A stretch of DNA of 64,000 nucleotides, taken from NCBI RefSeq assembly GCF_018128065.1, contig NZ_CP072360.1, forward strand, positions 562,501-626,500. Direction: 5' to 3'. The DNA comes from Prevotella melaninogenica. GTDB lineage: Bacteria > Bacteroidota > Bacteroidia > Bacteroidales > Bacteroidaceae. The notes beneath the pieces were generated by a model that made no database searches, was not told the origin of the DNA, and saw nothing but the letters and a program-made list of their open reading frames with translations. The translations under genes and the position numbers were made by a program. This document shows, one piece after another, positions 1 to 9,473 of this stretch (positions within the stretch are counted from its first letter, which is position 1; every line of letters begins with the position of its first letter).

Positions 1-610
1 TGACACAAAGGATGAGGATGGCTGCACCGATGTAGAAAGAATAGACTACAGAGTCAGGAACGACACCTGAAGGTGCTTGATTGGAAATACCTAAGAAGGT
101 GAAGAAGAATGGGAATACATAACCTGCGATAGAGCCTGCATTGCAGAGGAAGCTCTGAATAGAGTAGGCGAGTGTCTTCTGCTTTTCGTTGACCATGTCG
201 CCCACTAACATCTTAAAGGGTTGCATTGCCATATTGATACTTGTGTCAAGGAACATCAAGGAGATGAGTCCAAACACCATAGCCGTTGAGACTGCCATAC
301 CAAAAGAACCAGCATTTGGCAGTAGACACATTACGAGAACGGCAACGGCAGCACCGACGAAGAGATAAGGGACGCGGCGTCCGAAGCGTGTCCACGTCAT
401 GTCAGAGAGCGAGCCGACAATCGGCTGTACAACGATACCCATCAGCGGAGGGAGTATCCAGAAGTAACTAAGGTTATGAGGGTCGGCACCTAAGGTCGCA
501 AAAATGCGAGAAATGTTAGCACTTTGCAGAGCGTATGCAATCTGTACTCCGAAGAATCCGAAGCTGAGGTTCCAAAGTTGCCAGAAGCTTAAGTTAGGTT
601 TTTGTTTCAT
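1..610 (-). CDS. MFS sugar transporter, C-terminus outside window
   Basis: Reading from the ATG at 610 on the minus strand gives an open frame of about 203 codons running off the left edge. The N-terminus MKQKPNLSFWQLWNLSFGFF and the segment RFGRRVPYLFVGAA after the second helix are typical of the sucrose/maltose type (GPH/SLC45-like) of major facilitator transporters in Bacteroidota. Several hydrophobic helices can be seen. It sits beside a LacI regulator and a starch-type Sus locus, so import of maltose or maltodextrin across the inner membrane is the likely role (inference from family and context). The rest of the gene and its downstream partners are not visible. Confidence 0.85.
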   Translation of the reverse strand, partial: MKQKPNLSFWQLWNLSFGFFGVQIAYALQSANISRIFATLGADPHNLSYFWILPPLMGIVVQPIVGSLSDMTWTRFGRRVPYLFVGAAVAVLVMCLLPNAGSFGMAVSTAMVFGLISLMFLDTSINMAMQPFKMLVGDMVNEKQKTLAYSIQSFLCNAGSIAGYVFPFFFTFLGISNQAPSGVVPDSVVYSFYIGAAILILCV

Positions 611-691
611 TATTATGTTAGTTTTTGAGCTCCTTAAGTCCCTCTGAAGGGGAAGTACGAAGCTTGTGTTGTTTTTATCTTTTTGAAGAGG

Positions 692-731
692 GGACTGTTG
701 GACTTATTGGGTTAATCAGGCTCATAAGCCC
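692..731. repeat. Degenerate 9-bp tandem array
   Basis: In the 168-bp gap between the transporter and the lacI-type gene, the sequence runs as 9-bp units related to TTATTGGGT, TAATCAGGC and TCATAAGCC. The same kind of array is clearer at 27903-27955 and 50072-50125. A separate hairpin of the form CCCCTCC-TTT-GGAGGGG lies at 751-767, just downstream of the regulator gene. Confidence 0.45.
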
Positions 732-778
732 AATTTTGTCCTCAGCACTCCCCTCCTTTGGAGGGGTTGGGGGAGGTT

Positions 779-1804
779 TCACCTTGTAGTCCCCCTAATA
801 ATCAGTTTTGTTCTCACTACACGTTTCTCTACTCTGTTCTTAGGTAATTTTCCTTCTACCTGATCAATGAGGATGCTTGCAGCTTCTTCGCCCACACGTG
901 TACCCCGTTGTTCAACTGTTGTTAACATGGGGTCGCAAGCGATGGCACGCTGTCCGTTAGTGAAACCGCAGATAGAGACGTCTTCTGGCACACGAAACCC
1001 TAATCGTTTGCAGGAATAGAGAATACCGATAGCCGTGTCGTCGTTGACGGCAAAGAAGGCATCTGGTGGCTCGAGAAGACGCATCACGTCAGGAGTGATA
1101 GTTTCAGCATCCGTTCTGTTGTCGCAGTTCTTTATCAGTTGCTCGTCAGGGTGTATACCATTCTTCAGTAAGGCATCACGATATCCGTTGTAACGGTTCT
1201 TTCCGATTTCCATTGTTAGCAATGTGCCGTAATAGGCAATACGCTTACACCCTGTATTAATGAGGTGTGTGACGGCAGCAAAGGCCCCTCTATAATCATC
1301 AACAACTACTCGACTGGCATTTACACCCGTACTGATGCGATCGTAGAATACCAAAGGTACACCTTTATCTATGAGTGTTTGGAAATGATTGTATTTAGTA
1401 GTATTCTTGGCTTGAGAGACAATGATGCCACAGACCTTACTCTCTGAGAATGTTTGACAGATTTTTACTTCGTTCTCATAGTTCTCCCGACTCTGTGCAA
1501 CCATAATCCGATAGCCACGTAAGGATGCTTCTTCTTCGATCCCTGAAAGGATGGATGAGAAATAGAAGTGCTCAAATTGCGGAATGATAACACCGATAAT
1601 CTTAATCGGCTGTACCTTACTTTTGCGCAGGCTCTCTGCAATAATATTAGGAAAGAAGTTATGTTCACGTGCGTACCTTTTTATCTCTTCACGTTTTTCG
1701 GCAGAGATACGAGGACTATCTTTGAGTGCACGAGAGACGGTAGCGACGGAAACACCAAGCTCTCGTGCTATATCTTTCATTGTTATGTCGGTTGAGTCAC
1801 TCAT
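779..1804 (-). CDS. LacI-family transcriptional regulator of the starch locus
   Basis: The N-terminal helix-turn-helix is classic for LacI/GalR proteins (TMKDIARELGVSVATVSRAL) and is followed by a hinge and a periplasmic-binding-protein-like sensor domain, about 341 residues in all. An in-frame start 45 bases upstream is unlikely, because a TATATTTG promoter element lies at 1847-1854 and transcription should begin inside that extension. The protein is divergent from the susC operon and next to a sugar transporter. Palindromic sites of LacI type occur before susC (1911-1924) and before the amylase gene (9474-9487), so it probably controls both. In this family the inducer is usually a sugar; maltose or a maltodextrin is the obvious guess here (inference). 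Confidence 0.9.
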   Translation of the reverse strand: MSDSTDITMKDIARELGVSVATVSRALKDSPRISAEKREEIKRYAREHNFFPNIIAESLRKSKVQPIKIIGVIIPQFEHFYFSSILSGIEEEASLRGYRIMVAQSRENYENEVKICQTFSESKVCGIIVSQAKNTTKYNHFQTLIDKGVPLVFYDRISTGVNASRVVVDDYRGAFAAVTHLINTGCKRIAYYGTLLTMEIGKNRYNGYRDALLKNGIHPDEQLIKNCDNRTDAETITPDVMRLLEPPDAFFAVNDDTAIGILYSCKRLGFRVPEDVSICGFTNGQRAIACDPMLTTVEQRGTRVGEEAASILIDQVEGKLPKNRVEKRVVRTKLIIRGTTR

Positions 1805-1846
1805 GCGATTTAGCCTTGTTTTTAGTCTGCCATTTGTTTTATATCG

Positions 1847-1854
1847 CAAATATA
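1847..1854 (-). promoter_or_regulatory. Promoter -7 element for the lacI-type gene
   Basis: The minus strand reads TATATTTG, matching the Bacteroidota -7 consensus TAnnTTTG. A start site a few bases downstream gives a leader of about 35 nt before the ATG at 1804. Confidence 0.65.
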
Positions 1855-1910
1855 CATATTTTTTATAAATTCTTTGACCTATGTCAATTTATTTATTTTA
1901 TATTTGTATG

Positions 1911-1924
1911 CGCAATCGTTTGCA
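1911..1924. promoter_or_regulatory. LacI-type operator upstream of susC
   Basis: The 14-mer CGCAATCGTTTGCA is palindromic in the LacI/GalR style. Its reverse complement matches the site at 9474-9487 in 13 of 14 bases. It lies about 55 bp upstream of the susC -7 element, between the divergent regulator and the susC operon. Confidence 0.75.
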
Positions 1925-1978
1925 TTGTTTTTGTAGTGGTTTTAAAGCGAAAAAAGCATAAAGTAGCTTAATATCAAC

Positions 1979-1986
1979 TATCTTTG
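1979..1986 (+). promoter_or_regulatory. Promoter -7 element of the susC operon
   Basis: TATCTTTG matches TAnnTTTG exactly, about 100 bp before the susC start. I see no clear -33 TTTG at the usual distance, which would fit a regulated promoter. Confidence 0.65.
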
Positions 1987-2085
1987 CAGCAGAAAAGCCT
2001 ATGAAATGGCTATTAACCTAATTTTTTGATCAAACTAAACGATATTACTTTAATCAATTTATAAATTACTTTAACAATAAAAAAG

Positions 2086-5000
2086 ATGAAGCAGGTAAAA
2101 TGTAAATTTCCTGTTAGGATATTGACTCTGTTGTTGGGTCTATTCCTTTCAGTTAGTGCCTTTGCACAGTCTACGATTACTGGACAGGTGAAGGATGCTA
2201 CTGGCGAGCCAGTCATTGGTGCTTCTGTCCTTATCAATGGGACATCGAATGGTACTGTGACCGACCTTGATGGTAACTTCTCTGTCAATGTACAGCCGGG
2301 TGCTACTTTGACAATCTCTTACATTGGTTTCCAGAAACAACAGGTTGCTGCAACCAATGGTATGGTAATTACACTTCAGGAAGACCAAGCACAGCAGATG
2401 AATGAGGTTGTTGTTATTGGTTATGGTGCTGTTAAGAAGAGTGACCTTACGGGTTCTGTGACAGCCTTGAAACCAGATAGCAAGAACAAGGGTCTTGTTG
2501 TTAATGCGCAGGATATGCTTGCTGGTAAGGTTGCCGGTGTGAGTGTGACAAGCGATGGTGGTACTCCGGGTGGTGGTTCTAATATCCGTATCCGTGGTGG
2601 TTCTTCTCTGAATGCATCTAACAATCCACTGATTGTTATTGATGGTGTGGCTATGGACCAGACAGGTGTCAAGGGTGTAAGTAACCCATTGTCTCTTGTA
2701 AACCCACAGGATATTGAGTCTTTCAACGTTTTGAAGGATGCTTCTGCTACTGCAATCTATGGTTCTCGTGGTTCAAATGGTGTTATCATCATTACAACCA
2801 AAAAGGGACGTCGTGGTTTACAGGTTTCTTATAATGGTAGCTTTACTGTTAGTAGAAATTCTAAGAATCTTGATGTGTTGTCTGCTGATGAGTATCGTAG
2901 CCTTATTGCAAAGAAGTTTGGAACAGATCTCTATACACTCGACTCAAATGGTAATAAGGTTCCAACAGCTTATTCACGTCTTGGTAATGCTAACACTAAC
3001 TGGCAGAACGAAATCTTCCGTACAGCGCTTAGCCATGACCACAACGTAGCTGTTTCTGGTCAGGTTGGTGACTGGTTGCCTTATCGTGTTAGTGCAGGCT
3101 ACACAAATCAGCAGGGTATCATTAAGACTTCTAACTTTGAGCGTTTCACTGGAGCATTGACATTGAACCCTTCTTTCTTGAATGACCACTTGAAGATTAC
3201 ATTGAATGCTAAGGGTATGTGGACAAAGAACCGCTATGCTGATGGTGAGGCTATTAAAGCTGCACGTCAGTTTGATCCAACACAGCCAGTCTATGCGTCT
3301 GGTTATGACAACTTCGGTGGCTACTATCAGTGGCTTGATGATGGTACAGCTCTCAATGATAGAAACTGGCCAAAGACCTATTATAATCTGGCTACAAAGA
3401 ACCCAGTGTCTATTCTTAACCTAAAGAACGACCGTGCTATCAGCCGTGACTTCCTCGGAAGTGCAGACTTCGATTATAAGGTACATGGTTTTGAAGATCT
3501 CCGACTCCACGTTACAGCAGGTATTGATATTGCTAAGGGACGTCAAGTAACAGATGTAGAACCTACTTCTCCACAGGCAATCTATTATGGTTCTTACGGA
3601 TGGGAATCACAGTTGAAGCGTAACATGCAGCTTTCTGCTTATGCTCAATACTACCACGACTTCAATGATAAGGCAAAGAATCACTTTGATATCATGGCTG
3701 GTTATGAGTGGGCACACTTCTGGCACAACACCCATAACTCTTACTGGAGCTACTATCCAAAGACAAATAACAATACAGCTCTTGCTGGTACAGAACGCAA
3801 CCGTACCTATTATGACTATGCGACAGAGAACTACCTCGTATCATTCTTCAGTCGTGCAAACTGGTCTTTGATGGATGGTCGTTATATGGTAACAGCAACT
3901 GTACGTAATGACGGTTCTTCACGTTTTAAGGAGCATTGGGCTACATTCCCATCATTTGCTTTCGCATGGCGTGTCAATGAAGAGAACCTTTTCAAGAAGA
4001 TTGACTGGTTGTCAGACTTGAAACTTCGTCTTAGCTGGGGTATGACTGGTCAGCAGGAAGGTATCGGTGACTATAATTACTTCGCTATATACGAAATGAA
4101 CACAGGTAATGAATCTACCTATCCAACTGCTGGTAATGGTTCTTTGGCTCGTCCAAAGGCATACGATCCAAACTTGAAGTGGGAAACAACTACCTCTTAT
4201 AACGTAGGACTTGATTGGGGTATTCTCAAGCAGCGCCTCACAGGTAGCGTTGATTGGTACTACCGTAAGACCACCGACTTGCTCAATAGTGCAACCGTAC
4301 CTGCAGGTTCTAACTTCCGTAATCAGGTAATGAGTAACATCGGATCTATGTATAATATGGGTGTTGAAACAAGTCTCCACTGGTTGGCAGTGAACGCTAA
4401 GGACTTCAACTGGACAATGGATTACAACTTCACCTATAACTATAATAAGATTACTAACCTTAATGGTGGTAACGACCCAGACTACTTCGTACCTACAGGT
4501 GGTATCTCTGCTGGTACAGGTGGTAACATTCAGGCACAGCACGTAGGCAATGCTGTTAACTCTTTCCACGTATTCCAGCAGGCATATGACAAGAACGGCA
4601 AGCCATTGGAGGGTGTAGTTGTTGACCGCAACGGCGATGGTAAGATTACCGATGCAGATAAGTACTACTACAAGGCACCTGCAGCACCTGTAACGATGGG
4701 CTTTGCTTCTCGTTTCGAGTATCGCAACTGGGATCTTGGTTTCGCACTCCGTGCAAGTCTTGGTAACTATGTTTACAATGATGCTTTTGCAAGCACTTCT
4801 AACATGTCAAACTCAGAAATCTATGTAAAGAGCAAGTTCCTTGTGAACCGTCCAACAGATGTAGTGGCAGACAACTGGTCGTCAACAGAGACTACATCTA
4901 CACAGACAGACTATTGGGTACAGAATGCTTCTTTCTTGAAAATGGATAATGTAACCTTGGGTTATAGCTTCGCAAATCTTCTCAAGCAGGGTTCATGGAA

Positions 5001-5151
5001 TGGTATCACTGGTCGTATTTATGGAACTGTGAATAATGTGTTCTGCCTTACTAAGTATAAGGGTCTCGATCCAGAGGTATTCAATGGTATTGACAATAAC
5101 CTCTACCCACGTCCAATCTCATTCATCTTGGGTTTGAACTTGAATTTCTAA
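2086..5151 (+). CDS. susC: SusC-type TonB-dependent outer-membrane receptor (starch locus)
   Basis: 1021 residues. A signal peptide ends near ...VSAFAQ at about residue 28. A carboxypeptidase-D-regulatory-like domain follows (about 29-105, with GTVTDLDGNFSV), then the conserved NEVVVIGYG segment opening the plug, the plug itself (IRIRGGSSLNA..PLIVIDGV) and a long beta-barrel ending in an aromatic residue (LGLNLNF). SusC proteins form the barrel of a nutrient importer capped by the SusD lipoprotein and powered by TonB. It is the first gene of susC-susD-susE-susF-amylase, 21 bp before susD. The amylase and regulator point to starch or maltodextrin as substrate (inference). Confidence 0.95.
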   Translation: MKQVKCKFPVRILTLLLGLFLSVSAFAQSTITGQVKDATGEPVIGASVLINGTSNGTVTDLDGNFSVNVQPGATLTISYIGFQKQQVAATNGMVITLQEDQAQQMNEVVVIGYGAVKKSDLTGSVTALKPDSKNKGLVVNAQDMLAGKVAGVSVTSDGGTPGGGSNIRIRGGSSLNASNNPLIVIDGVAMDQTGVKGVSNPLSLVNPQDIESFNVLKDASATAIYGSRGSNGVIIITTKKGRRGLQVSYNGSFTVSRNSKNLDVLSADEYRSLIAKKFGTDLYTLDSNGNKVPTAYSRLGNANTNWQNEIFRTALSHDHNVAVSGQVGDWLPYRVSAGYTNQQGIIKTSNFERFTGALTLNPSFLNDHLKITLNAKGMWTKNRYADGEAIKAARQFDPTQPVYASGYDNFGGYYQWLDDGTALNDRNWPKTYYNLATKNPVSILNLKNDRAISRDFLGSADFDYKVHGFEDLRLHVTAGIDIAKGRQVTDVEPTSPQAIYYGSYGWESQLKRNMQLSAYAQYYHDFNDKAKNHFDIMAGYEWAHFWHNTHNSYWSYYPKTNNNTALAGTERNRTYYDYATENYLVSFFSRANWSLMDGRYMVTATVRNDGSSRFKEHWATFPSFAFAWRVNEENLFKKIDWLSDLKLRLSWGMTGQQEGIGDYNYFAIYEMNTGNESTYPTAGNGSLARPKAYDPNLKWETTTSYNVGLDWGILKQRLTGSVDWYYRKTTDLLNSATVPAGSNFRNQVMSNIGSMYNMGVETSLHWLAVNAKDFNWTMDYNFTYNYNKITNLNGGNDPDYFVPTGGISAGTGGNIQAQHVGNAVNSFHVFQQAYDKNGKPLEGVVVDRNGDGKITDADKYYYKAPAAPVTMGFASRFEYRNWDLGFALRASLGNYVYNDAFASTSNMSNSEIYVKSKFLVNRPTDVVADNWSSTETTSTQTDYWVQNASFLKMDNVTLGYSFANLLKQGSWNGITGRIYGTVNNVFCLTKYKGLDPEVFNGIDNNLYPRPISFILGLNLNF

Positions 5152-5172
5152 ATCTATAAAAGAGTAAAGACA

Positions 5173-6801
5173 ATGAATACAAAATTCAAATATATATTCT
5201 CTGCAGCAGCACTTCTGCTGTCAGTAGGGCTTACCTCTTGTACAGGTGATTTGGATGTAACACCAATTGATCCAAACCTTAATACAAAGGATAATACATC
5301 GCCAGAAAGTTCACTCAATAAGTGCTATGCTCATATTGCTATGGCTGGTAATGGTGGAGCTAACGGTGATAGTGATGTTGATGGTATTGACGGCGGAACC
5401 AGTGGTTACGTGCGTCAGTTGTTCAACTCACAGGAATTGACCACTGATGAGGCTATCTGCGCATGGGGTGATGAGGGTATCTCCAACATGAACTTCAATA
5501 CTTATGATGCTTCACACCCAATGTTGAAGGGTTTCTATTACCGTCTCTATGTTGGTATAACTTATTGTAACCAGTATCTTGCAGACTTTGGTGACTATAA
5601 TGCAACGATGTCAGCGGAGGTTCGTTTCATTCGTGCTTTGAATTATTATTACCTCTTGGACGGATGGGGCAATGTTCCTTTCACAACAGCTATCTCATCT
5701 GATAAGCCTGCTCGTATTAAGCGTGCCGACCTCTACAAATGGCTTGTTGACGAGTTGAAGAACGAGGTTGAGCCTAAACTGAACGACCCAGCACCAAAGA
5801 CTTCAGCTACTACTGGCTATGGTCGTGTTGATAAGGCTGCTGCTTGGATGCTCTTAGCTCGTCTTTATTTGAATGCTGAGGTTTATACAGGTACTGCTGA
5901 TTGGGCTGATGCTAAGACTTACGCAAAGAAGGTTATCGATTCTCCTTACAAGCTCTATACAACCAAGAAGGGACAGTGGAGTGCTTATCAGCAGCTTTTC
6001 ATGGGCGATAATGGTGAGAATGGTGCTTCTGTTGAGGCTGTCTTCCCAATCCTTCAGGATGGTTTGAAGACTACTTCTTACGGTACAACGCTCTACCTCA
6101 TGGCTGGTTCTAACGACAACAGCGAGCATATCAAGAGTGCTACTGTTGCTGGTAATAATACAACTGGTGGTTGGGCTGGTAACCGTATGCGTCCAGACCT
6201 CGTACTAAAGTTCTTCCCAAATAACGATGCTCCTAATGTTGCTGCATACGCTATGCCAGCAGCAGCTGATGACGATCGTGCCCTCTTCGATGGTGAAGGT
6301 CGTAATGTAAGCAATGGTGACGATGAGAAGGGTGTAAAGGTATTTACTAACGGATTCTCTGTTTGTAAGTTTAATAACTTCAAGACAGACGGAACTGCAG
6401 GTCACAATGCACTCTTCCCAGATGCTGACTTCTTCCTTATGCGTGCTGCTGAGGCTTACTTAATGTATGCTGAGGCTGATGCACGTCAGAACAATGGAAC
6501 AACAACAGCACAGGGTACTGCTTATATCAATGCGCTCCGCACTCGTGCTAATGCAACTACTCAGACCGCTTACTCTCTCCGTCAGATCTGTGACGAGTGG
6601 AGCCGTGAGTTCTACTTTGAAGGCTTGCGTCGTACAACACTTATCCGTTTCGGTTACTTCGGTGGTAATGTTAATTACAACTGGAACTGGAAGGGTGGTG
6701 TGAAGAGTGGCCGTAACTTCGACTCTCACCTCAATCTCTTCCCAATTCCGACAAGTGATATGGTTGCTAATAGCAACTTGATTCAGAATACTGGGTATTA
6801 A
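5173..6801 (+). CDS. susD: SusD/RagB-family nutrient-binding lipoprotein (starch locus)
   Basis: 542 residues. A lipoprotein signal ends at Cys23 (GLTSC), followed by an acidic stretch (TGDLDVTP) that is usual for surface-exposed SusD proteins. The alpha-helical TPR-like SusD fold is indicated by AEVRFIRALNYYYLLDGWGNVPF, by ALRTRAN and by the C-terminal REFYFEGLRRTTLIRFGYF block. It caps the SusC barrel and binds the glycan at the cell surface. A palindromic 22-bp-period repeat array (6874-6960) separates it from the next gene, so susC-susD and the downstream genes may not be expressed at equal levels (inference). Confidence 0.95.
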   Translation: MNTKFKYIFSAAALLLSVGLTSCTGDLDVTPIDPNLNTKDNTSPESSLNKCYAHIAMAGNGGANGDSDVDGIDGGTSGYVRQLFNSQELTTDEAICAWGDEGISNMNFNTYDASHPMLKGFYYRLYVGITYCNQYLADFGDYNATMSAEVRFIRALNYYYLLDGWGNVPFTTAISSDKPARIKRADLYKWLVDELKNEVEPKLNDPAPKTSATTGYGRVDKAAAWMLLARLYLNAEVYTGTADWADAKTYAKKVIDSPYKLYTTKKGQWSAYQQLFMGDNGENGASVEAVFPILQDGLKTTSYGTTLYLMAGSNDNSEHIKSATVAGNNTTGGWAGNRMRPDLVLKFFPNNDAPNVAAYAMPAAADDDRALFDGEGRNVSNGDDEKGVKVFTNGFSVCKFNNFKTDGTAGHNALFPDADFFLMRAAEAYLMYAEADARQNNGTTTAQGTAYINALRTRANATTQTAYSLRQICDEWSREFYFEGLRRTTLIRFGYFGGNVNYNWNWKGGVKSGRNFDSHLNLFPIPTSDMVANSNLIQNTGY

Positions 6802-6873
6802 TTAAGGTGTTGTCAATGGCTGAAAAGTCTGATGAAAACTGAGATTGAACCTCTCAGAAATCATCAACGGCAA

Positions 6874-6960
6874 ATTCTTTTCATGAAAATAAATATTTTT
6901 CTTCGTGAAAATAAATATTTCTCGTCATGAAAATAATTATTTCTTTTCATGAAAAGAATT
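6874..6960. repeat. 22-bp-period palindrome array, family 1 (copy 1)
   Basis: Four cores (TTCATGAA, TTCGTGAA, GTCATGAA, TTCATGAA) start at 6880, 6902, 6924 and 6946, exactly 22 bp apart. AT-rich AAATATTT-like palindromes lie midway between them. The block is bounded by AATT-type ends. Related blocks occur at 12625-12713, 17679-17762 and 49310-49397. This one sits inside the sus operon between susD and susE. The rest of the 6802-7080 gap shows nothing else recognisable. Confidence 0.9.
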
Positions 6961-7080
6961 CACCGACAAGACTTCAACATGACCTATTTCATGGTTAACA
7001 AAGACGTTCTTGGGACTTGAAAGGCATTGAAAAGACGTACTACTGAATAATAGAAATAAAACGATTAAAGAATAATCAAT

Positions 7081-8262
7081 ATGAAATCAATAATTAAGTC
7101 ATCGTTGCTGTTGTGTGCAGGTGTGGCATTGTTCTCTGCCTGCGACAAGGACTTGGACAACAACCCAGTTCTTCAGTCACCTAAGACATTCGTTCTGAAT
7201 ACACCAGCTTACGCTGCACAAACAATAGATTTGAAGGTTGCTGAGAGCCTGAAGTTCACATGGTCGCAGCCTGAATATGGTTTCCCTGTAGCCGCTGAAT
7301 ATGGTATGCAGTTCTCAACTACCAATACTTGGACAAAGTCTGTTGATGCTGTCGTTGATATGGATGCTGAGCGTGGTAATTATGCAGCTGTTGGTTCTCC
7401 AACAGGTACTGCTTCTACCTCTGTTTCAGCAGCCGACCTCGCTACCGCTATTCAGAAGATGGAGCGTTATGAGGAAACAACAGTTCCTGCAACACAGAAC
7501 CTCTATGCACGTGTTTACTCATTAGTAAATGGTGATACAATCTACTCTAACCCTGTAAAGATGAGTGTGGCTCCTTATTACATAGAGCTCTCTGATGCTC
7601 CTGTAGAGACTTGGTACCTCATCGGTGGTTCATTCGGTGACGGCTCTTGGGGTAATAGTCAGGTTGTACCATTATTGCCAATGGAGGGTCAGGAGTATGA
7701 CAAGAAGACTGGTAAGGGTGTTATCTCTTGGACTGGTTATCTGTCAACTGCAGGCTTTAAGTTGAAGAAGAACCCAGAGAATTGGGATGCTGGTCAGGTT
7801 GGACAGGGTTCAAACTTTGGTGATTTTGTTTATAATGATGGTGGTTCTTCTGATATCAAGGTACCGACAGCCGGCTACTATACAATCACCTTCGATACCA
7901 AGAATACGAAGCTGAAGATAGAGAAGTACACGGGTGCTACACCTACTGTTTATAACTCTATGGCTCTGCCTGGCAAGCATGATGGCTGGAACGTTGCCGG
8001 CGGTACATCACTGGCTGCCCAGACTACGGTTGTTGAGAACCACGACTGGAAGACTACTGTAACCTTCGCAGAGAAGTCTACAGGTGCTGATGGTGAGGGC
8101 TGTAAGTTCGCAGCTAATGGTACTTGGGATGTAAACTGGGGTTCTGAAGCATTCCCATATGGTGTTGCAACTAAGGGTGGCAAGAACGTTCGCAATGGTA
8201 AGGGTACTTACATTGTTTACTTCAATGACATCACTGGTCAGTACTCTTTCGTAAAGCAGTAA
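7081..8262 (+). CDS. SusE-like outer-membrane starch-binding lipoprotein
   Basis: 393 residues. A lipoprotein signal ends at Cys21 (FSAC), followed by DKDLDNNP. The first third (PKTFVLNTPAYAAQTIDL...ESLKFTWSQPEYGF) matches the SusE N-terminal Ig-like domain. The C-terminal half contains two SusE/SusF-type carbohydrate-binding modules (WYLIGGSFGDGSWG and MALPGKHDGWN regions). SusE and SusF proteins bind starch at the cell surface and hold it near the SusCD importer. The gene lies 279 bp after susD and 82 bp before the next starch-binding gene. The symbol is left empty because assignment between SusE and SusF would need alignment. Confidence 0.85.
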   Translation: MKSIIKSSLLLCAGVALFSACDKDLDNNPVLQSPKTFVLNTPAYAAQTIDLKVAESLKFTWSQPEYGFPVAAEYGMQFSTTNTWTKSVDAVVDMDAERGNYAAVGSPTGTASTSVSAADLATAIQKMERYEETTVPATQNLYARVYSLVNGDTIYSNPVKMSVAPYYIELSDAPVETWYLIGGSFGDGSWGNSQVVPLLPMEGQEYDKKTGKGVISWTGYLSTAGFKLKKNPENWDAGQVGQGSNFGDFVYNDGGSSDIKVPTAGYYTITFDTKNTKLKIEKYTGATPTVYNSMALPGKHDGWNVAGGTSLAAQTTVVENHDWKTTVTFAEKSTGADGEGCKFAANGTWDVNWGSEAFPYGVATKGGKNVRNGKGTYIVYFNDITGQYSFVKQ

Positions 8263-8282
8263 TTTATTAAAGATGATAATAG

Positions 8283-8320
8283 AGGGTGTGTCAGCAGGCA
8301 CAACCAGTATGACACACCCT
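8283..8320 (+). other. Perfect 11-bp inverted repeat between the two starch-binding genes
   Basis: AGGGTGTGTCA (8283-8293) and TGACACACCCT (8310-8320) are perfectly complementary around a 16-nt loop. No T-run follows, so it is not a standard terminator. It may be an mRNA-stabilising or processing hairpin inside the operon, or the remnant of an insertion-sequence end (inference). Confidence 0.7.
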
Positions 8321-8344
8321 TATCACATAACAAGAAGAATCGAA

Positions 8345-9352
8345 ATGAAGAAATTATTAATCATGGCAAGTGCCGCATTGCTCCTTGCTTCTTGCGGTAG
8401 CGATGAATATGAAGCATGGTCTGCTCCACAGAGTAACAGCGCAGAGACTGCCAGTACGGTGACGTTGACTGTAGGTGAAGCATCAGCCATTGACTTCAAT
8501 ACGGTGACAGCTGACTCTGTCCAGCTGTTTGTTCCGAAGGTGGTTTCAACACATCCTGTTGCTTCTCAGTCGTTGACCGCTTTGCTTACTTATAACGGCA
8601 AGACGGCAACACTCAATGCAAGTGAGAGCGGTAAGGTGAAGAGTACAGAACTTGTTTCTGCCGTAGAGAACCTTTATGGCAAGAATGGCGACCTACATAA
8701 GGTGGCTGTGACTGTGACGGACAAGGTGAAGCTGGTTCGTGGTGAGGGCTTCAGCCTTACACAGAATGTTACTGCAAGTGTGACCTGTGTTGCACCAGCT
8801 TTCACACAGTATCTTTACATGTCAGGCGATGCTAACGGCTGGTCGTTCAGCAATCCGCTTTATAGCGCAGCTGGTGACGGCAAGTACACTGGCTTTATGT
8901 ATCTCAACCAGAATGGCTTTAAGTTCGCAACCCAGCAGGACTGGAACGGTACTGACTATGGTACAGGTCTCGTAGAGAAAGGTAGCAACATCGTGATGAC
9001 TGAGCCAGCAGGATTCTATAAGGTAGATGTTGACCTCACATCACAGGCGCTTACCTACACAGCTATTAGTCGTGTTGGTGTTATTGGTTCTGCAACAGCA
9101 GGTGGCTGGAGCAGCGATCAGGCAATGACCTACAATGCTACTGAGAAGTGTTGGGAGATTAAGGGCATCACATTGACCGCTGGTGAGATGAAGTTCCGCG
9201 CTAACAATGATTGGGTATTAGACTGGGGTGGCTCATTGACTGATATTACTTTCAAGGGTGGTAACATCAATGTTGCAGCTGGTAAGTATAATATTAAACT
9301 CTATCTCTTGTGTGATACGAAGTCGCACTGTACAATGGAGACAGCTCCTTAA
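8345..9352 (+). CDS. SusF/SusE-like starch-binding lipoprotein
   Basis: 335 residues from the ATG at 8345, chosen because it begins a proper lipoprotein signal (MKKLLIMASAALLLASC, Cys17). The longer in-frame start at 8273 would place the signal 24 residues inside the protein and would cover the 8283-8320 hairpin. An N-terminal SusE-type Ig domain is followed by two binding modules, at TQYLYMSGDANGWSFSNPLY and VGVIGSATAGGWSSDQ, with a conserved end (FKGGNINVAAGKYNIKLYL). It likely helps to bind starch on the cell surface. It is followed by a clear terminator, so the amylase is transcribed on its own. Confidence 0.85.
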   Translation: MKKLLIMASAALLLASCGSDEYEAWSAPQSNSAETASTVTLTVGEASAIDFNTVTADSVQLFVPKVVSTHPVASQSLTALLTYNGKTATLNASESGKVKSTELVSAVENLYGKNGDLHKVAVTVTDKVKLVRGEGFSLTQNVTASVTCVAPAFTQYLYMSGDANGWSFSNPLYSAAGDGKYTGFMYLNQNGFKFATQQDWNGTDYGTGLVEKGSNIVMTEPAGFYKVDVDLTSQALTYTAISRVGVIGSATAGGWSSDQAMTYNATEKCWEIKGITLTAGEMKFRANNDWVLDWGGSLTDITFKGGNINVAAGKYNIKLYLLCDTKSHCTMETAP

Positions 9353-9376
9353 TTACTTGAATTTAGATAAAATGAT

Positions 9377-9415
9377 AAGAGTGTGCCGATATGATGTCGA
9401 CACACTCTTTCTTTT
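9377..9415 (+). terminator. Terminator of the susC-to-susF operon
   Basis: AAGAGTGTG (9377-9385) pairs with CACACTCTT (9401-9409), extended by a CG pair inside one mismatch, and is followed by TCTTTTTAT. Confidence 0.8.
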
Positions 9416-9473
9416 TATAGTATATTTGAAAGGTAGGTATAGTTAGTAAGGGCTAATTTTTGGGGGGTAAAAG

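Noticed and set aside
4012..4569. Minus-strand open frame (185 codons) within susC
   Set aside because: Antisense to conserved SusC barrel sequence, with no promoter or family features.
6874..6960. CRISPR array, because of the regular palindromic repeats
   Set aside because: There are no unique spacers of 25-40 bp; the units are contiguous at 22 bp and no cas genes are present in the window.
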